A stretch of DNA of 14,573 nt from Fibrobacterota bacterium (GTDB lineage Bacteria > Fibrobacterota > Chitinivibrionia > Chitinivibrionales > JANQEN01), in assembly GCA_030619215.1 (NCBI GenBank), contig JAUXBV010000018.1:1-14573 (forward strand), read 5' to 3'. This document shows positions 7,708 to 14,509 of the stretch, one piece after another. A model generated the notes under the pieces. It did not search any database, was not told the origin of the DNA, and saw nothing but the letters and a program-made list of their open reading frames with translations. The translations under genes and the position numbers were made by a program. Each line of letters begins with the position of its first letter. Within the stretch, counting starts at the first letter, position 1.

Positions 7708-9315
7708 TTAACTATTGCTCATTAACAACCTGAATTCACTCAGGGAAGAAAAATGACTTATGAAAGACCGGCCTTTACCACTGCCTCTCTTCATGCATGG
7801 TTTTATATTATAAAAACATTCTTTAAACCTTTTATCAAAAGAGCTGCCCGTCAAATTGTTAATTATTGCTTTTCTGTTTTTTTCAATATAAACAGTATCT
7901 ATTTCTTCTGTTATGTTATTATCTCTTTCCCATTTAGATATTCCATCATTGAGATTTTTTAATTCCGCTCTCAGGCGGCCTTTATCTGCAATGAGTTTTT
8001 TTAAAACCTCATACTGCATTTCCTGATTGAGTACGCTAAAATCAATAGTGCCATTGTATATAAAAGATTTCATAAAATGATTTTTAAACTCATTTACATT
8101 TAATAACGTAACCTCTTTCCCAAACGTTCTCTTTATTTCTAAATAGTATTGATTTACTAATTCCTCAACAGGGAGCCATGAGACCGGAATATAAAAATTA
8201 TCATGCAAATGGCTAAAATCTATTAATTCCGACCTCGAAATTCCCAGTGGTAATCTTCCTGTTACCTTTTTATAATACATCCATGGCTCATAAAGGGCAT
8301 AGCCAAAACCTTCAACTATGGATGTTGTTATACACCAATCAGAATAGCTGTACAATAATTCAAGAACACTTCTCACTTTTGTTAATTTATCAGGCAGGTA
8401 TTCACGAATTCGTTCTATATCAGGAATAACAGGCAGGTTATACCTTTGGGACAGCCGCCCGATTTTTTTATATAACTTTTTATCATACCCTGACGTCCCG
8501 GGGCTGCCGATTAAAAGGTTCGCTTTATGAATAACACATACTTTAATTATAGCTTCCAGTACATTTTTCCTTGAAATGATTCGCACAGGATAAAATACGG
8601 TTTCAGCAGACGGGATAAAATTTGTATTGTCCTTTTTTGATAACTTTGAAAGAGCTATATAAACTTTCCGGCGCTCTGACTGGGATAAGTTGCGAGTTTC
8701 ATTATTTCCTTTAATCGGATTCGGAAGTAATGTAACCGGAAATTTTGCATTACTAAAAAGCTTATAATTTCTTTTATTGAGAACTATATACTCCAGATAT
8801 CCTTTTGGATAAAGGTAATCCCATACCGGAATACCTAAAAATTCCATATCCCGTATATGGCTTAAAAGTTCCGATCTTCCCTCTTCAGCCATATCATGTA
8901 TGACTGAATAAAAACGTACTTCATTGTCTGATTTGAACAGGTCAATTAAATCAGAAAACGCAGCGGACAGGGCAATATTCTTTCCTAAAGAAAGATTGTG
9001 CGCTACAATACAAACAGGCCTGGGCAGTTCTTTATTTGAAAGTAATTTCGTAAGTTTCCGAAAGAGCCTCTGCCGTATCAATAAGAAAGCTTTCTTTGTA
9101 TGAAACCTGTGGTAATCACATTCTTGAACAGGTATTACTTCATAATTTGAATATGTTTTTTTTGAATAATTATTACATATAATAAAGCTTCTTCTGATAT
9201 TTGACCGGGAAGTTCTATTGAATACCCCTGAGTATCTCTCCATTACCGTAGTAACACCACCCGGGCGGTTATGGTAATGAATTTGAATAAAGGATTTTGG
9301 TGCCATTAATTTCAT
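7708..9315 (-). CDS. GT-B fold glycosyltransferase (family 4-like)
   Basis: A 535-residue cytoplasmic protein likely to transfer a sugar from a nucleotide donor; donor and acceptor are unknown. The N-terminal half opens with IQIHYHNRPGGVTTVMERY (10-28), the glycine loop where GT4 enzymes bind acceptor. A linker with LLPNPIKG (196-203) leads to the donor-binding half: FYPVRIISRKNVLEAI (241-256), LLIGSPGTSG (267-276), and TSIVEGFGYALYEPW (331-345), whose E335 and E343 form the EX7E motif. Residues after about 430 form a charged helical tail not typical of the family core. No signal peptide or membrane segment is seen. There is no Shine-Dalgarno-like sequence before the ATG at 9315, nor before a second ATG at 9306. 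The gene starts 22 bases after the xerD stop. Sampled 60-base rows are 18 to 47% GC, mostly near 30%, against about 50% in neighbours, suggesting transfer. Confidence 0.85.
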   Translation of the reverse strand: MKLMAPKSFIQIHYHNRPGGVTTVMERYSGVFNRTSRSNIRRSFIICNNYSKKTYSNYEVIPVQECDYHRFHTKKAFLLIRQRLFRKLTKLLSNKELPRPVCIVAHNLSLGKNIALSAAFSDLIDLFKSDNEVRFYSVIHDMAEEGRSELLSHIRDMEFLGIPVWDYLYPKGYLEYIVLNKRNYKLFSNAKFPVTLLPNPIKGNNETRNLSQSERRKVYIALSKLSKKDNTNFIPSAETVFYPVRIISRKNVLEAIIKVCVIHKANLLIGSPGTSGYDKKLYKKIGRLSQRYNLPVIPDIERIREYLPDKLTKVRSVLELLYSYSDWCITTSIVEGFGYALYEPWMYYKKVTGRLPLGISRSELIDFSHLHDNFYIPVSWLPVEELVNQYYLEIKRTFGKEVTLLNVNEFKNHFMKSFIYNGTIDFSVLNQEMQYEVLKKLIADKGRLRAELKNLNDGISKWERDNNITEEIDTVYIEKNRKAIINNLTGSSFDKRFKECFYNIKPCMKRGSGKGRSFISHFSSLSEFRLLMSNS

Positions 9316-9337
9316 AGTATTAATAATGTATAATTAT

Positions 9338-10237
9338 CTATTTATTATATCGGGGATGGAAGCTCCTGTGAACCTCTTTAAGGTATTCCCTGTCAATGTG
9401 CGTATAAATTTCAGTAGTTACAATATTGGCATGCCCGAGCATTTCCTGGACAATACGAAGATCCGCACCGCCTTCCAGAAGATGGGTCGCAAAAGAGTGG
9501 CGAAAGGTGTGTGGAGAGACCTTTGTCGTAATACCTGCCAGCCCGGCATATTTCCGAATTATCTTCCAGATACCCATACGTGAGAGAGCCCTCCCCCGAA
9601 AATTCAAAAACACGGTGCTGTCTGACTCCGGCCTCGCGAAAGAGGGGCGATCAACATCGTAATATTTTTTTATCCAGTCAAGAGCAATATCGCCAATCGG
9701 CACCAGCCGTTCCTTTGATCCTTTGCCGAGAACCCGTATCATCTTTTCTTCATAAAGAAGCTGCTCAAAGGTAAAGGAGGCCAGCTCGGAAACCCTCATA
9801 CCTGTAGCATACAGTGTCTCAAGCATAGCCCTGTCACGCACCCCTCCTCTCTTCTCTGTGTCAATAGCATTGAAAATACGCATTATCTCATCAACAGTAA
9901 GTACAGCAGGCAGGTAACGGTTATGCCGCGGCCCCTCGAGGAGCTCGGTTGGATCCTCCTTTATTACCCCTTCTGAAACAAGGAATGCGTAGTAACCGCG
10001 AATCGAAGAGAGCGTCCTTTGAATAGATGATGCTGCAAAGCCGGTATCAAAAAGCTCACGCAGATACTTTGACAAAATGTCAGTGCCGGCTTCAGTTACA
10101 GGATTTATATGTTGCGCTTCAAAATAACCGGCCAAACGCTGCAGGTCATAACGATACGACTCGACGGTATTTTCACTCAACGTTTTTTCAAGTTGAATAA
10201 ATGCAAGGAATGAAGTTAGGTACGGTAATTCTTTCAT
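9338..10237 (-). CDS. xerD: Site-specific tyrosine recombinase XerD
   Basis: A 299-residue tyrosine recombinase that, with XerC, resolves chromosome dimers at dif near the division septum. The N-terminal SAM-like DNA-binding domain covers about 1-105 (TLSENTVESYRYDLQRL; SIQRTLSSIRGYYAFLV), the catalytic domain 110-299. All catalytic residues are present: R148 (ATGMRVSEL), K172 (LGKGSKERLVPI), H243 and R246 (SPHTFRHSFATHLL), H269 (LGHANIVTTE) and nucleophile Y278 (IYTH). These positions nearly equal those I recall for E. coli XerD (148, 172, 244, 247, 270, 279), and together with LEGPR and LP before the catalytic domain they favour XerD over XerC. The ATG overlaps the stop of the preceding hydrolase gene as ATGA and has no Shine-Dalgarno sequence of its own, so translation is probably coupled. 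In genomes with a single Xer protein the name would differ. Confidence 0.93.
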   Translation of the reverse strand: MKELPYLTSFLAFIQLEKTLSENTVESYRYDLQRLAGYFEAQHINPVTEAGTDILSKYLRELFDTGFAASSIQRTLSSIRGYYAFLVSEGVIKEDPTELLEGPRHNRYLPAVLTVDEIMRIFNAIDTEKRGGVRDRAMLETLYATGMRVSELASFTFEQLLYEEKMIRVLGKGSKERLVPIGDIALDWIKKYYDVDRPSFARPESDSTVFLNFRGRALSRMGIWKIIRKYAGLAGITTKVSPHTFRHSFATHLLEGGADLRIVQEMLGHANIVTTEIYTHIDREYLKEVHRSFHPRYNK

Positions 10238-10857
10238 TTAAAAAACGGGTTATATCGTTTTTCCCGCCCAACGGTAGTCCTGCCTCCATGCCCGGAGTGC
10301 ACGATAGTTTCATCAGGCAGGGTAAATAGTTTTTCTTTGATATTTTTAAACAGCAAAGCACCATCGCAACCGGGGAAATCAAACCGTCCCACAGAACCGG
10401 CAAAAAGCGTATCCCCTGAAAAGCAATGCTTCTCTATAACAAATGCGCATCCGCCAGGGCTGTGACCGGGAACATGCAATACCGTGAATTTAAAACTGCC
10501 GATTTGAATATCACCCTCATGCAACTCTTTAAGCGGGCCTTTATACGTTACCATTATACCCATCATATGAGAGCCATTGTACTCTGGATTCAAGAGCATA
10601 GGTTTCTCATCCGGATGCGCCCACACTTCAATACCCGGATATTCCTTCATAACCTCCTCAATCCCCATGAAGTGATCAAAGTGGCAGTGCGTTAAACAAA
10701 TAGCTTCCGGAGATAATGAATTATTTTTTATATAGTCAAGCATTTTGCTGCATCCGCTTGACGGGTCGAATATTATGCAGAGCCCATCATCCTTTGAAAG
10801 AACGTAGGTGTTTGTTTCAATAGGGCCTGTGACGAAGCGTTTTACTGTTAGTTCCAT
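10234..10857 (-). CDS. Metallo-beta-lactamase-fold hydrolase, glyoxalase II-like
   Basis: A 207-residue cytoplasmic metal-dependent hydrolase. It carries the full metal-site set of the fold: THCHFDH (56-62, motif HxHxDH), H132 in LHVPGHSPGG, D149 in FSGDTLFAGSVGRFD, and H190 in HSGHGGRTTVGREKRYNPFF. The compact size and the last motif match the short YcbL-type glyoxalase II-like group, which usually hydrolyses thioesters such as S-lactoylglutathione; the true substrate cannot be read here. The ribosome site is weak (AGAGAGAA just before ATG). It overlaps xerD by ATGA, so the two are one transcription unit. Its 5' side faces the transposase relic and REP-like hairpins. Confidence 0.92.
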   Translation of the reverse strand: MELTVKRFVTGPIETNTYVLSKDDGLCIIFDPSSGCSKMLDYIKNNSLSPEAICLTHCHFDHFMGIEEVMKEYPGIEVWAHPDEKPMLLNPEYNGSHMMGIMVTYKGPLKELHEGDIQIGSFKFTVLHVPGHSPGGCAFVIEKHCFSGDTLFAGSVGRFDFPGCDGALLFKNIKEKLFTLPDETIVHSGHGGRTTVGREKRYNPFFK

Positions 10858-10891
10858 TTCTCTCTAGTTTAATACATCATCTTTTAAAATT

Positions 10892-10974
10892 GGCCTGAAA
10901 GGCCTTAACATACCAGCCCAGGAAGAAAGCCTGGGTATATAAACCAACCAGAATCTACATAAGCCTGTAAGGCT
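10892..10974 (-). repeat. Three tandem REP-like hairpins beside a transposase relic
   Basis: Three GC-rich hairpins stand in an AT-rich spacer. GGCCT-GAA-AGGCC is at 10892-10904. CCCAGG with a 7-base loop and CCTGGG is at 10917-10935. AGCCT-GTA-AGGCT is at 10962-10974. The outer two share the form GCCT-3 bases-AGGC. Such 'CCTGAAAGG' and 'CCCAGG...CCTGGG' units commonly flank IS200-like/RAYT transposase genes, and here they begin 14 bases past the stop of such a relic. They could also affect mRNA stability or termination between murB and the hydrolase gene. Confidence 0.65.
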
Positions 10975-10987
10975 GACACATTTTTTT

Positions 10988-11175
10988 TCACTCCCATAAA
11001 TATCTTTCATCATATTTAATTTTATATTTTTTTAATATTTTCAGCAATTCTTCTTTATACATTTTACTTTTATGGTGCTCTTTCTGGTTATCAATGTACT
11101 GAATAAGAGTGTTTAGTTGTGACTGCCCCAGAGAAAATACTGCATAACCAGCCTGCCATGAAAAATGGTATTCAA
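10988..11175 (-). pseudogene. C-terminal relic of IS200-like/RAYT tyrosine (Y1) transposase
   Basis: The minus-strand frame ending at 10988 reads FEYHFSWQAGYAVFSLGQSQ followed by LNTLIQYIDNQKEHHKSK and ends KIKYDERYLWE. This is the C-terminal ~60 residues of small IS200-like transposases, including the YI-x-NQ-x-x-HH helix that holds the catalytic tyrosine. The intact family is about 150 residues; the N-terminal part with the metal-binding HUH motif (normally DHIHIL-like) is absent. Resemblance starts exactly at the murB stop codon. The frame stays open upstream into murB antisense-free sequence only because it reads murB in another frame, giving an ORF up to 11272 that I do not accept as a gene. 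No ribosome site lies at the breakpoint, so the fragment is probably untranslated. Confidence 0.75.
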
Positions 11176-12062
11176 AACTTAAAAAGAGGATCATCAAACT
11201 CCCCGACAAAAACAACCTCAGGCTCAAGTAGTATTCCCTGTTCCCGGAATACTCTCTCCTGGATAAAAACAATAAGCTTTCTTACATCCGAAGCTGATGC
11301 GTCTGAAACGTTGACAATAAAATTGGCGTGTTTCTCTGAAACCATTGCCCCGCCTATGTGATGCCCTTTAAGTCCGCACTTTTCAATTAATGCGGCAGCA
11401 TAATTTCCTTCGGGATTTTTAAAGACACTTCCGCAATTCGGTTTATCCAGAGGCTGCTTCTCATTTCTCCGCTGTAAAATATCACGACAAACCGATTTCA
11501 GGTTGTCCCTATCGCCTTCCTCAAAATGAAAATTGGCTCCTAAAAGAATTGTATCCATTTCTTTAAGGGAGCTGGTTCTATAACCAAAATCAATTTCTTT
11601 TTTTTCCAGCTCCCACATTTTATAATTGGAGCAGTCAATTCCTTTAACCGACATCAGGCAGTCAGAAACAGCCTGTTTAAAAGCGCCTGCATTCATAATC
11701 AGAGCGCCTCCCACACTGCCCGGTATACCTGCCAGCTGCTCTATTCCACAAAGACCTCTGTCTACAGCTTCTTTAACCAAAGTATGAAGCGGCGCGCCGC
11801 TTTGACAGGAAGCAAATGAACCATCCCAGCTTATTGCAGAGTATTCGGATATATCAAGTGTCAACCCGGGCCACCCGTTATCGCTAATCAGGATATTGGA
11901 TCCTTTGCCCAATATAAACACAGGTTTATTATTTTCGTTTGCCCAGGATACCACCTCACCGATCTCTTTCTCTGTATTAACCCTGGTATAAAAACGGGCA
12001 GGCCCACCTATACGAAATGATGTTTTATCTTTCAGGGGAATGTTTTGTTCAATACTATTCAT
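11172..12062 (-). CDS. murB: UDP-N-acetylenolpyruvoylglucosamine reductase MurB
   Basis: An FAD enzyme that reduces UDP-GlcNAc-enolpyruvate to UDP-MurNAc with NADPH in cytoplasmic peptidoglycan synthesis. Numbering from the ATG at 12062 (296 aa): FRIGGPARF (16-24), FAD-binding ILGKGSNILISDNGWPG (50-66) and GIPGSVGGALIMNAGAF (112-128), FGYRTSS with R162, proton-donor S212 in NCGSVFKNP, and E282 in LEPEVVFVGEF. The tail lacks the long third domain of E. coli-type enzymes, fitting the type II form. The start is uncertain: a TTG at 12080 overlaps the stop of the HD-GYP gene as TTGA and adds six residues, while the ATG gives the usual short N-terminus. Neither has a Shine-Dalgarno sequence, suggesting coupling to the upstream gene. 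The last residues, DDPLFKF, run past the usual GEF end and stop where the transposase relic begins. Confidence 0.94.
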   Translation of the reverse strand: MNSIEQNIPLKDKTSFRIGGPARFYTRVNTEKEIGEVVSWANENNKPVFILGKGSNILISDNGWPGLTLDISEYSAISWDGSFASCQSGAPLHTLVKEAVDRGLCGIEQLAGIPGSVGGALIMNAGAFKQAVSDCLMSVKGIDCSNYKMWELEKKEIDFGYRTSSLKEMDTILLGANFHFEEGDRDNLKSVCRDILQRRNEKQPLDKPNCGSVFKNPEGNYAAALIEKCGLKGHHIGGAMVSEKHANFIVNVSDASASDVRKLIVFIQERVFREQGILLEPEVVFVGEFDDPLFKF

Positions 12063-12076
12063 GTGGAAAATGGAAA

Positions 12077-13978
12077 TCAATCTGAGAATATTTTATAAAT
12101 ATTATTAGTGATAAAAAACTCAACAATATCTGAATCAAGGTGTCCTGCTTTTGCTTCAGAACGGAGAATATCAATGGCTTTTGACGGGGACATTGCGGGT
12201 TTATAGGGCCTGTCCTGGGCAACAATCGCATCATAGATATCAACGACTGATAAGATTTTATCTTCAAGGCACAACTCTCCCTTTTTCAAACCATGCGGGT
12301 AACCTGTTCCATCCAATCGCTCATGATGATGAGCAGCGATATCCGGTATACGTTCAAGCTCCGGCGTCCACGCTATTTTCGACAGTATCCGCTGTGAAGA
12401 GACGGCATGAGAATTAATAATCTCTCTCTCGCTTTCCGTAAGGTTACCCTTCTTAACGGCAAGTGCCTCAAACTCCTCCTCTGTCAGTAACGGTACTTTT
12501 TTCCCATAGGAATTTATAAAATACTTCTCCTTCAACGTAAGAAGTTGTTTGAATTCTTCATCGCTCAAAAAGCCGGACTTATTAATGCGTTCCAGTAACA
12601 ATCGATCTTCTTCAAGCTCTTCCAGCGAGAGCCAGGGTAATTTTTTACCGGATTTCTTTGAAAGGAGCTGGAAACGGATTGTATCGAAACGGGATAAAAC
12701 AGCCGCGAATTCACCTTTTGACAGGTGGTGCTCCTTTGTCAGCAATCCCTCGGGAACACCGATTTTTCCAATATCATGAAGCAGTGCGGCAAATTTAAAC
12801 TGGCGTTTCCGGTCGTTGGAAAAGGATACCTCCTTAAAAACTCCTATATCACATTTATTAGCAGCCTCAATAAAAGCCATGACATATCCCATAACACGAC
12901 GGGAATGGCCGGACGTGACCCTGTCTCTTTCATCAATCGCTGCAATTGAGGAGCTTAAGAATCCTTCAAATATATGCTCAATACTTTCATAAAGCTGTGT
13001 GCGTTCAATAGAAACCGCTGCAAGCGCTCCTATTGACTGGAGGAATACCTCATCCGTATAGGAAAAATCAACTACCGTTTTTAGAACAACATCCGGGGAA
13101 GAGAGTTTTATGGAAGGGTCTTTTTTCTTATTTAAAAGCTGCAGGACGCCGACAACCTCCCCTTCTATATTTTTAAGCTGTACGGTTAACATCGATTTTA
13201 TCCGGTAATTAAAGCGCTCATCAAAATCCTTGGAAAATTTATAGGGAACAGAATCATCAAGTTTATAAACGTCCCTTATATTCAGGTTCTCACCAGTCGC
13301 AGCAACATAACCTGCTATCCTGTTCTTATTAATATCTATGGTGAATTCCTCTGATGCTTTAAATTCTATAGAATAGTTAAAAGACACCTTAAAACGTAAT
13401 TTGTCGGTAAAAGGCCTTCCCGGCCCCTCCCGCTCCCGAATGTAAATACTGCCTGCATCCGCATTCATGATATCACAGCTCTTCTCTAAGATCAACGCCA
13501 GGAGGGTGTCAAGGTCATTATGTTTAGACAGCGCCGTGCTCAACTCTATCAACTGGTGTTTCTGTTTTCGATATTTTAAAATCTCATTTACAACACCTTT
13601 AACCTGCCCGGATACGCTCTGATGATAGCGGATGGTATTAAAAATGTTTCGCAGTGAAAGAGTTGTGAGAGGGCTCTCAAAAACAGAAGTTACCGGATAA
13701 TTGTCCAGTATTTCCGGGTAGATATTACTTTCAACAACCTGATACAGAGGAAAGTATTCGTTGGCGCCAACAGGAATATTTGAAAACAATTCAAGAATCG
13801 CTTCAGATGTACAGGGAAGGTAAGAGATATATCCTGACGCAATATCAGAATAAGATTTCCCCAGCTCTTCTGCAGATTTCTTAAGCTCAACAGCAATATC
13901 ATTCTCCTCTGCTGCCGATCTTATCAAATGCAGGTCAGTCTCAGGGATATCACCTACTATAACAATGAATGGAGGCAT
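12077..13978 (-). CDS. GAF/HD-GYP domain signalling protein (probable cyclic-di-GMP phosphodiesterase)
   Basis: A 633-residue soluble protein with no membrane segment. Residues 1-120 look like a degenerate receiver domain: FIVIVGDIPETDLHLI at the start, and YPVTSVFESPLTTLSLRNIF (94-113) resembles the last strand and helix of a receiver; no phosphoacceptor aspartate is obvious. A helical linker precedes a GAF domain (about 142-325; DAGSIYIRE, ENLNIRDVY, SMLTVQLKN, GVLQLLNKK). The HD-GYP domain covers 335-630: SGHSRRV (H358), ALLHDIGKIGVPE (H401, D402), H524 in INSHAVSSQ, HHERLDGTGYP (551-561), and VVDIYDAIVAQDRPYK. Metal and GYP residues are complete, so hydrolysis of cyclic-di-GMP is expected. 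About 95 extra residues separate HDIGKIGVPE from H524. The start has no clear Shine-Dalgarno sequence. A promoter and structured leader lie upstream, and the gene overlaps or nearly abuts murB. Confidence 0.9.
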   Translation of the reverse strand: MPPFIVIVGDIPETDLHLIRSAAEENDIAVELKKSAEELGKSYSDIASGYISYLPCTSEAILELFSNIPVGANEYFPLYQVVESNIYPEILDNYPVTSVFESPLTTLSLRNIFNTIRYHQSVSGQVKGVVNEILKYRKQKHQLIELSTALSKHNDLDTLLALILEKSCDIMNADAGSIYIREREGPGRPFTDKLRFKVSFNYSIEFKASEEFTIDINKNRIAGYVAATGENLNIRDVYKLDDSVPYKFSKDFDERFNYRIKSMLTVQLKNIEGEVVGVLQLLNKKKDPSIKLSSPDVVLKTVVDFSYTDEVFLQSIGALAAVSIERTQLYESIEHIFEGFLSSSIAAIDERDRVTSGHSRRVMGYVMAFIEAANKCDIGVFKEVSFSNDRKRQFKFAALLHDIGKIGVPEGLLTKEHHLSKGEFAAVLSRFDTIRFQLLSKKSGKKLPWLSLEELEEDRLLLERINKSGFLSDEEFKQLLTLKEKYFINSYGKKVPLLTEEEFEALAVKKGNLTESEREIINSHAVSSQRILSKIAWTPELERIPDIAAHHHERLDGTGYPHGLKKGELCLEDKILSVVDIYDAIVAQDRPYKPAMSPSKAIDILRSEAKAGHLDSDIVEFFITNNIYKIFSD

Positions 13979-13993
13979 ATTTCAAAGTATATT

Positions 13994-14043
13994 GATTCTT
14001 AAAAGTTTTGCCCAATAATTCTGGGCTAAACTCTTTTAGAATC
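13994..14043 (-). promoter_or_regulatory. Long imperfect hairpin in the HD-GYP 5' leader
   Basis: GATTCT (13994-13999) and AGAATC (14038-14043) close a 50-base imperfect inverted repeat whose core is GCCCA (14010-14014) and TGGGC (14022-14026) around a 7-base loop. Between them, AAAAG-TTT on the left matches AAA-CTCTTTT on the right with small bulges. It ends 15 bases before the HD-GYP start codon, in a gene lacking a clear Shine-Dalgarno sequence. On the minus strand no U-run follows, so leader regulation or a small mobile-element relic is more likely than termination. Confidence 0.5.
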
Positions 14044-14055
14044 AGTTATGCTGTT

Positions 14056-14072
14056 CACTAGCGTACACTAGC
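14056..14072. repeat. Direct repeat CACTAGC with 10-base period
   Basis: CACTAGC occurs at 14056-14062 and again at 14066-14072, separated by GTA. The 10-base period places both on one face of the DNA helix, about 25 bases downstream of the HD-GYP -10 box. A regulator site is possible; two 7-base copies alone are weak evidence. Confidence 0.3.
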
Positions 14073-14095
14073 ATAAGACATTATTTATGAGAAAC

Positions 14096-14124
14096 AGTAT
14101 AAATAATTATTACGGTAAATTCAA
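14096..14124 (-). promoter_or_regulatory. Sigma-70-type promoter of the HD-GYP/murB unit
   Basis: On the minus strand TTGAAT (14119-14124) is followed after 17 bases by TATACT (14096-14101); the -35 is 4 of 6 and the -10 is 5 of 6 to consensus. The predicted start near 14089 gives a leader of about 110 bases containing the direct repeat and the hairpin. Confidence 0.55.
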
Positions 14125-14233
14125 GATAAAGGTTTTACTTTTATATTAATAATACAATGAAAGGTTGAATTAATAAATAAAAAATTGATTTACATACTTA
14201 TAAAAATGATAAGTCTATTTGACCCTGATTATC

Positions 14234-14250
14234 CCCGACGAAAAATCGGG
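14234..14250. other. Small GC-rich hairpin in AT-rich spacer
   Basis: CCCGA (14234-14238) and TCGGG (14246-14250) pair across a 7-base loop rich in A (T on the minus strand). No U-tract follows on either strand. It may be a REP-like unit or chance; no function is claimed. Confidence 0.3.
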
Positions 14251-14305
14251 ACACGTCATGATTTAACGGCTATAGTTCCGATGTTGTTTATCGGGTTGAA
14301 TAAAC

Positions 14306-14342
14306 AAAACGTCCCCGCTGAATATATCATCGGAGACGTTTT
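14306..14342 (-). terminator. Intrinsic terminator of the tRNA-Val/tRNA-Asp transcript
   Basis: On the minus strand AAAACGTCTCCG (14331-14342) pairs with CGGGGACGTTTT (14306-14317) over 12 bp with one G-U pair and a 13-base loop, followed by GTTTATT. It starts one base after the CCA end of tRNA-Asp, the expected place for a terminator. The symmetric A/T ends mean it could also stop transcription from the other side. Confidence 0.8.
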
Positions 14343-14343
14343 G

Positions 14344-14420
14344 TGGCGGACCGGACGGGACTTGAACTCGCGACCTCTGGCTTGACAGGCCAGCGTTCTA
14401 ACCAGCTGAACTACCGGTCC
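14344..14420 (-). tRNA. tRNA-Asp (anticodon GUC), CCA encoded
   Basis: 77 bases fold as a standard cloverleaf: acceptor GGACCGG with CCGGTCC, discriminator G and an encoded CCA; D arm TAGTTCAGCTGGTTAGAA; anticodon stem CTGGC/GCCAG with loop CTGTCAA (anticodon GTC); T arm GCGAG TTCAAGT CCCGT region. It decodes GAU/GAC. It follows tRNA-Val by 14 bases and ends next to the terminator. Confidence 0.95.
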
Positions 14421-14434
14421 ATATATATCGTATA

Positions 14435-14509
14435 TGGGCGTTGTTGGATTCGAACCAACGACCACCTGCTTGTAAGGCAGGTACTCTATACCAGCTGAGC
14501 TAAACGCCC
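14435..14509 (-). tRNA. tRNA-Val (anticodon UAC), CCA not encoded
   Basis: 75 bases fold as a cloverleaf: acceptor GGGCGTT with AACGCCC, discriminator A, D arm TAGCTCAGCTGGTATAGAG, anticodon stem CCTGC/GCAGG with loop CTTACAA (anticodon TAC), T arm GTTGG/CCAAC with TTCGAAT. The bases after the discriminator are TAT, so CCA must be added by enzyme, unlike the neighbouring tRNA-Asp. No clear promoter is seen in the 64 bases upstream in the window. Confidence 0.95.

Larger units (their letters stand above)
13979..14343. other. 365-base non-coding stretch between HD-GYP gene and tRNA-Asp
   Basis: I see no credible coding frame. The stretch holds, in minus-strand order, the tRNA terminator (14306-14342), a small hairpin (14234-14250), an AT-rich region with nothing recognisable (14125-14225), the HD-GYP promoter (14096-14124), a direct repeat (14056-14072) and a long imperfect hairpin (13994-14043) next to the start codon. 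Confidence 0.6.

Noticed and set aside
9326..9583. Plus-strand frames opposite xerD (9326-9583, 9426-9662, 9580-9774)
   Set aside because: They are antisense to a gene with all catalytic residues in place and show no independent protein pattern.
10892..10974. Short CRISPR array interpretation of the three hairpins
   Set aside because: The three units differ in sequence, are not regularly spaced with unique spacers, and no cas gene is present. The REP-like reading fits better.
11176..11272. Upstream 32 codons of the frame that contains the transposase relic
   Set aside because: They read murB sequence in another frame and show no transposase similarity. The ATG at 11272 has no support as a start.
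12055..12267. Minus-strand 70-codon frame at the end of the HD-GYP gene
   Set aside because: It overlaps conserved HD-GYP sequence in another frame and has no family pattern.
14256..14465. Frames on both strands across tRNA-Asp (14256-14465 minus and 14185-14385 plus)
   Set aside because: They translate tRNA and terminator sequence. Such peptides are familiar artefacts of tRNA regions.
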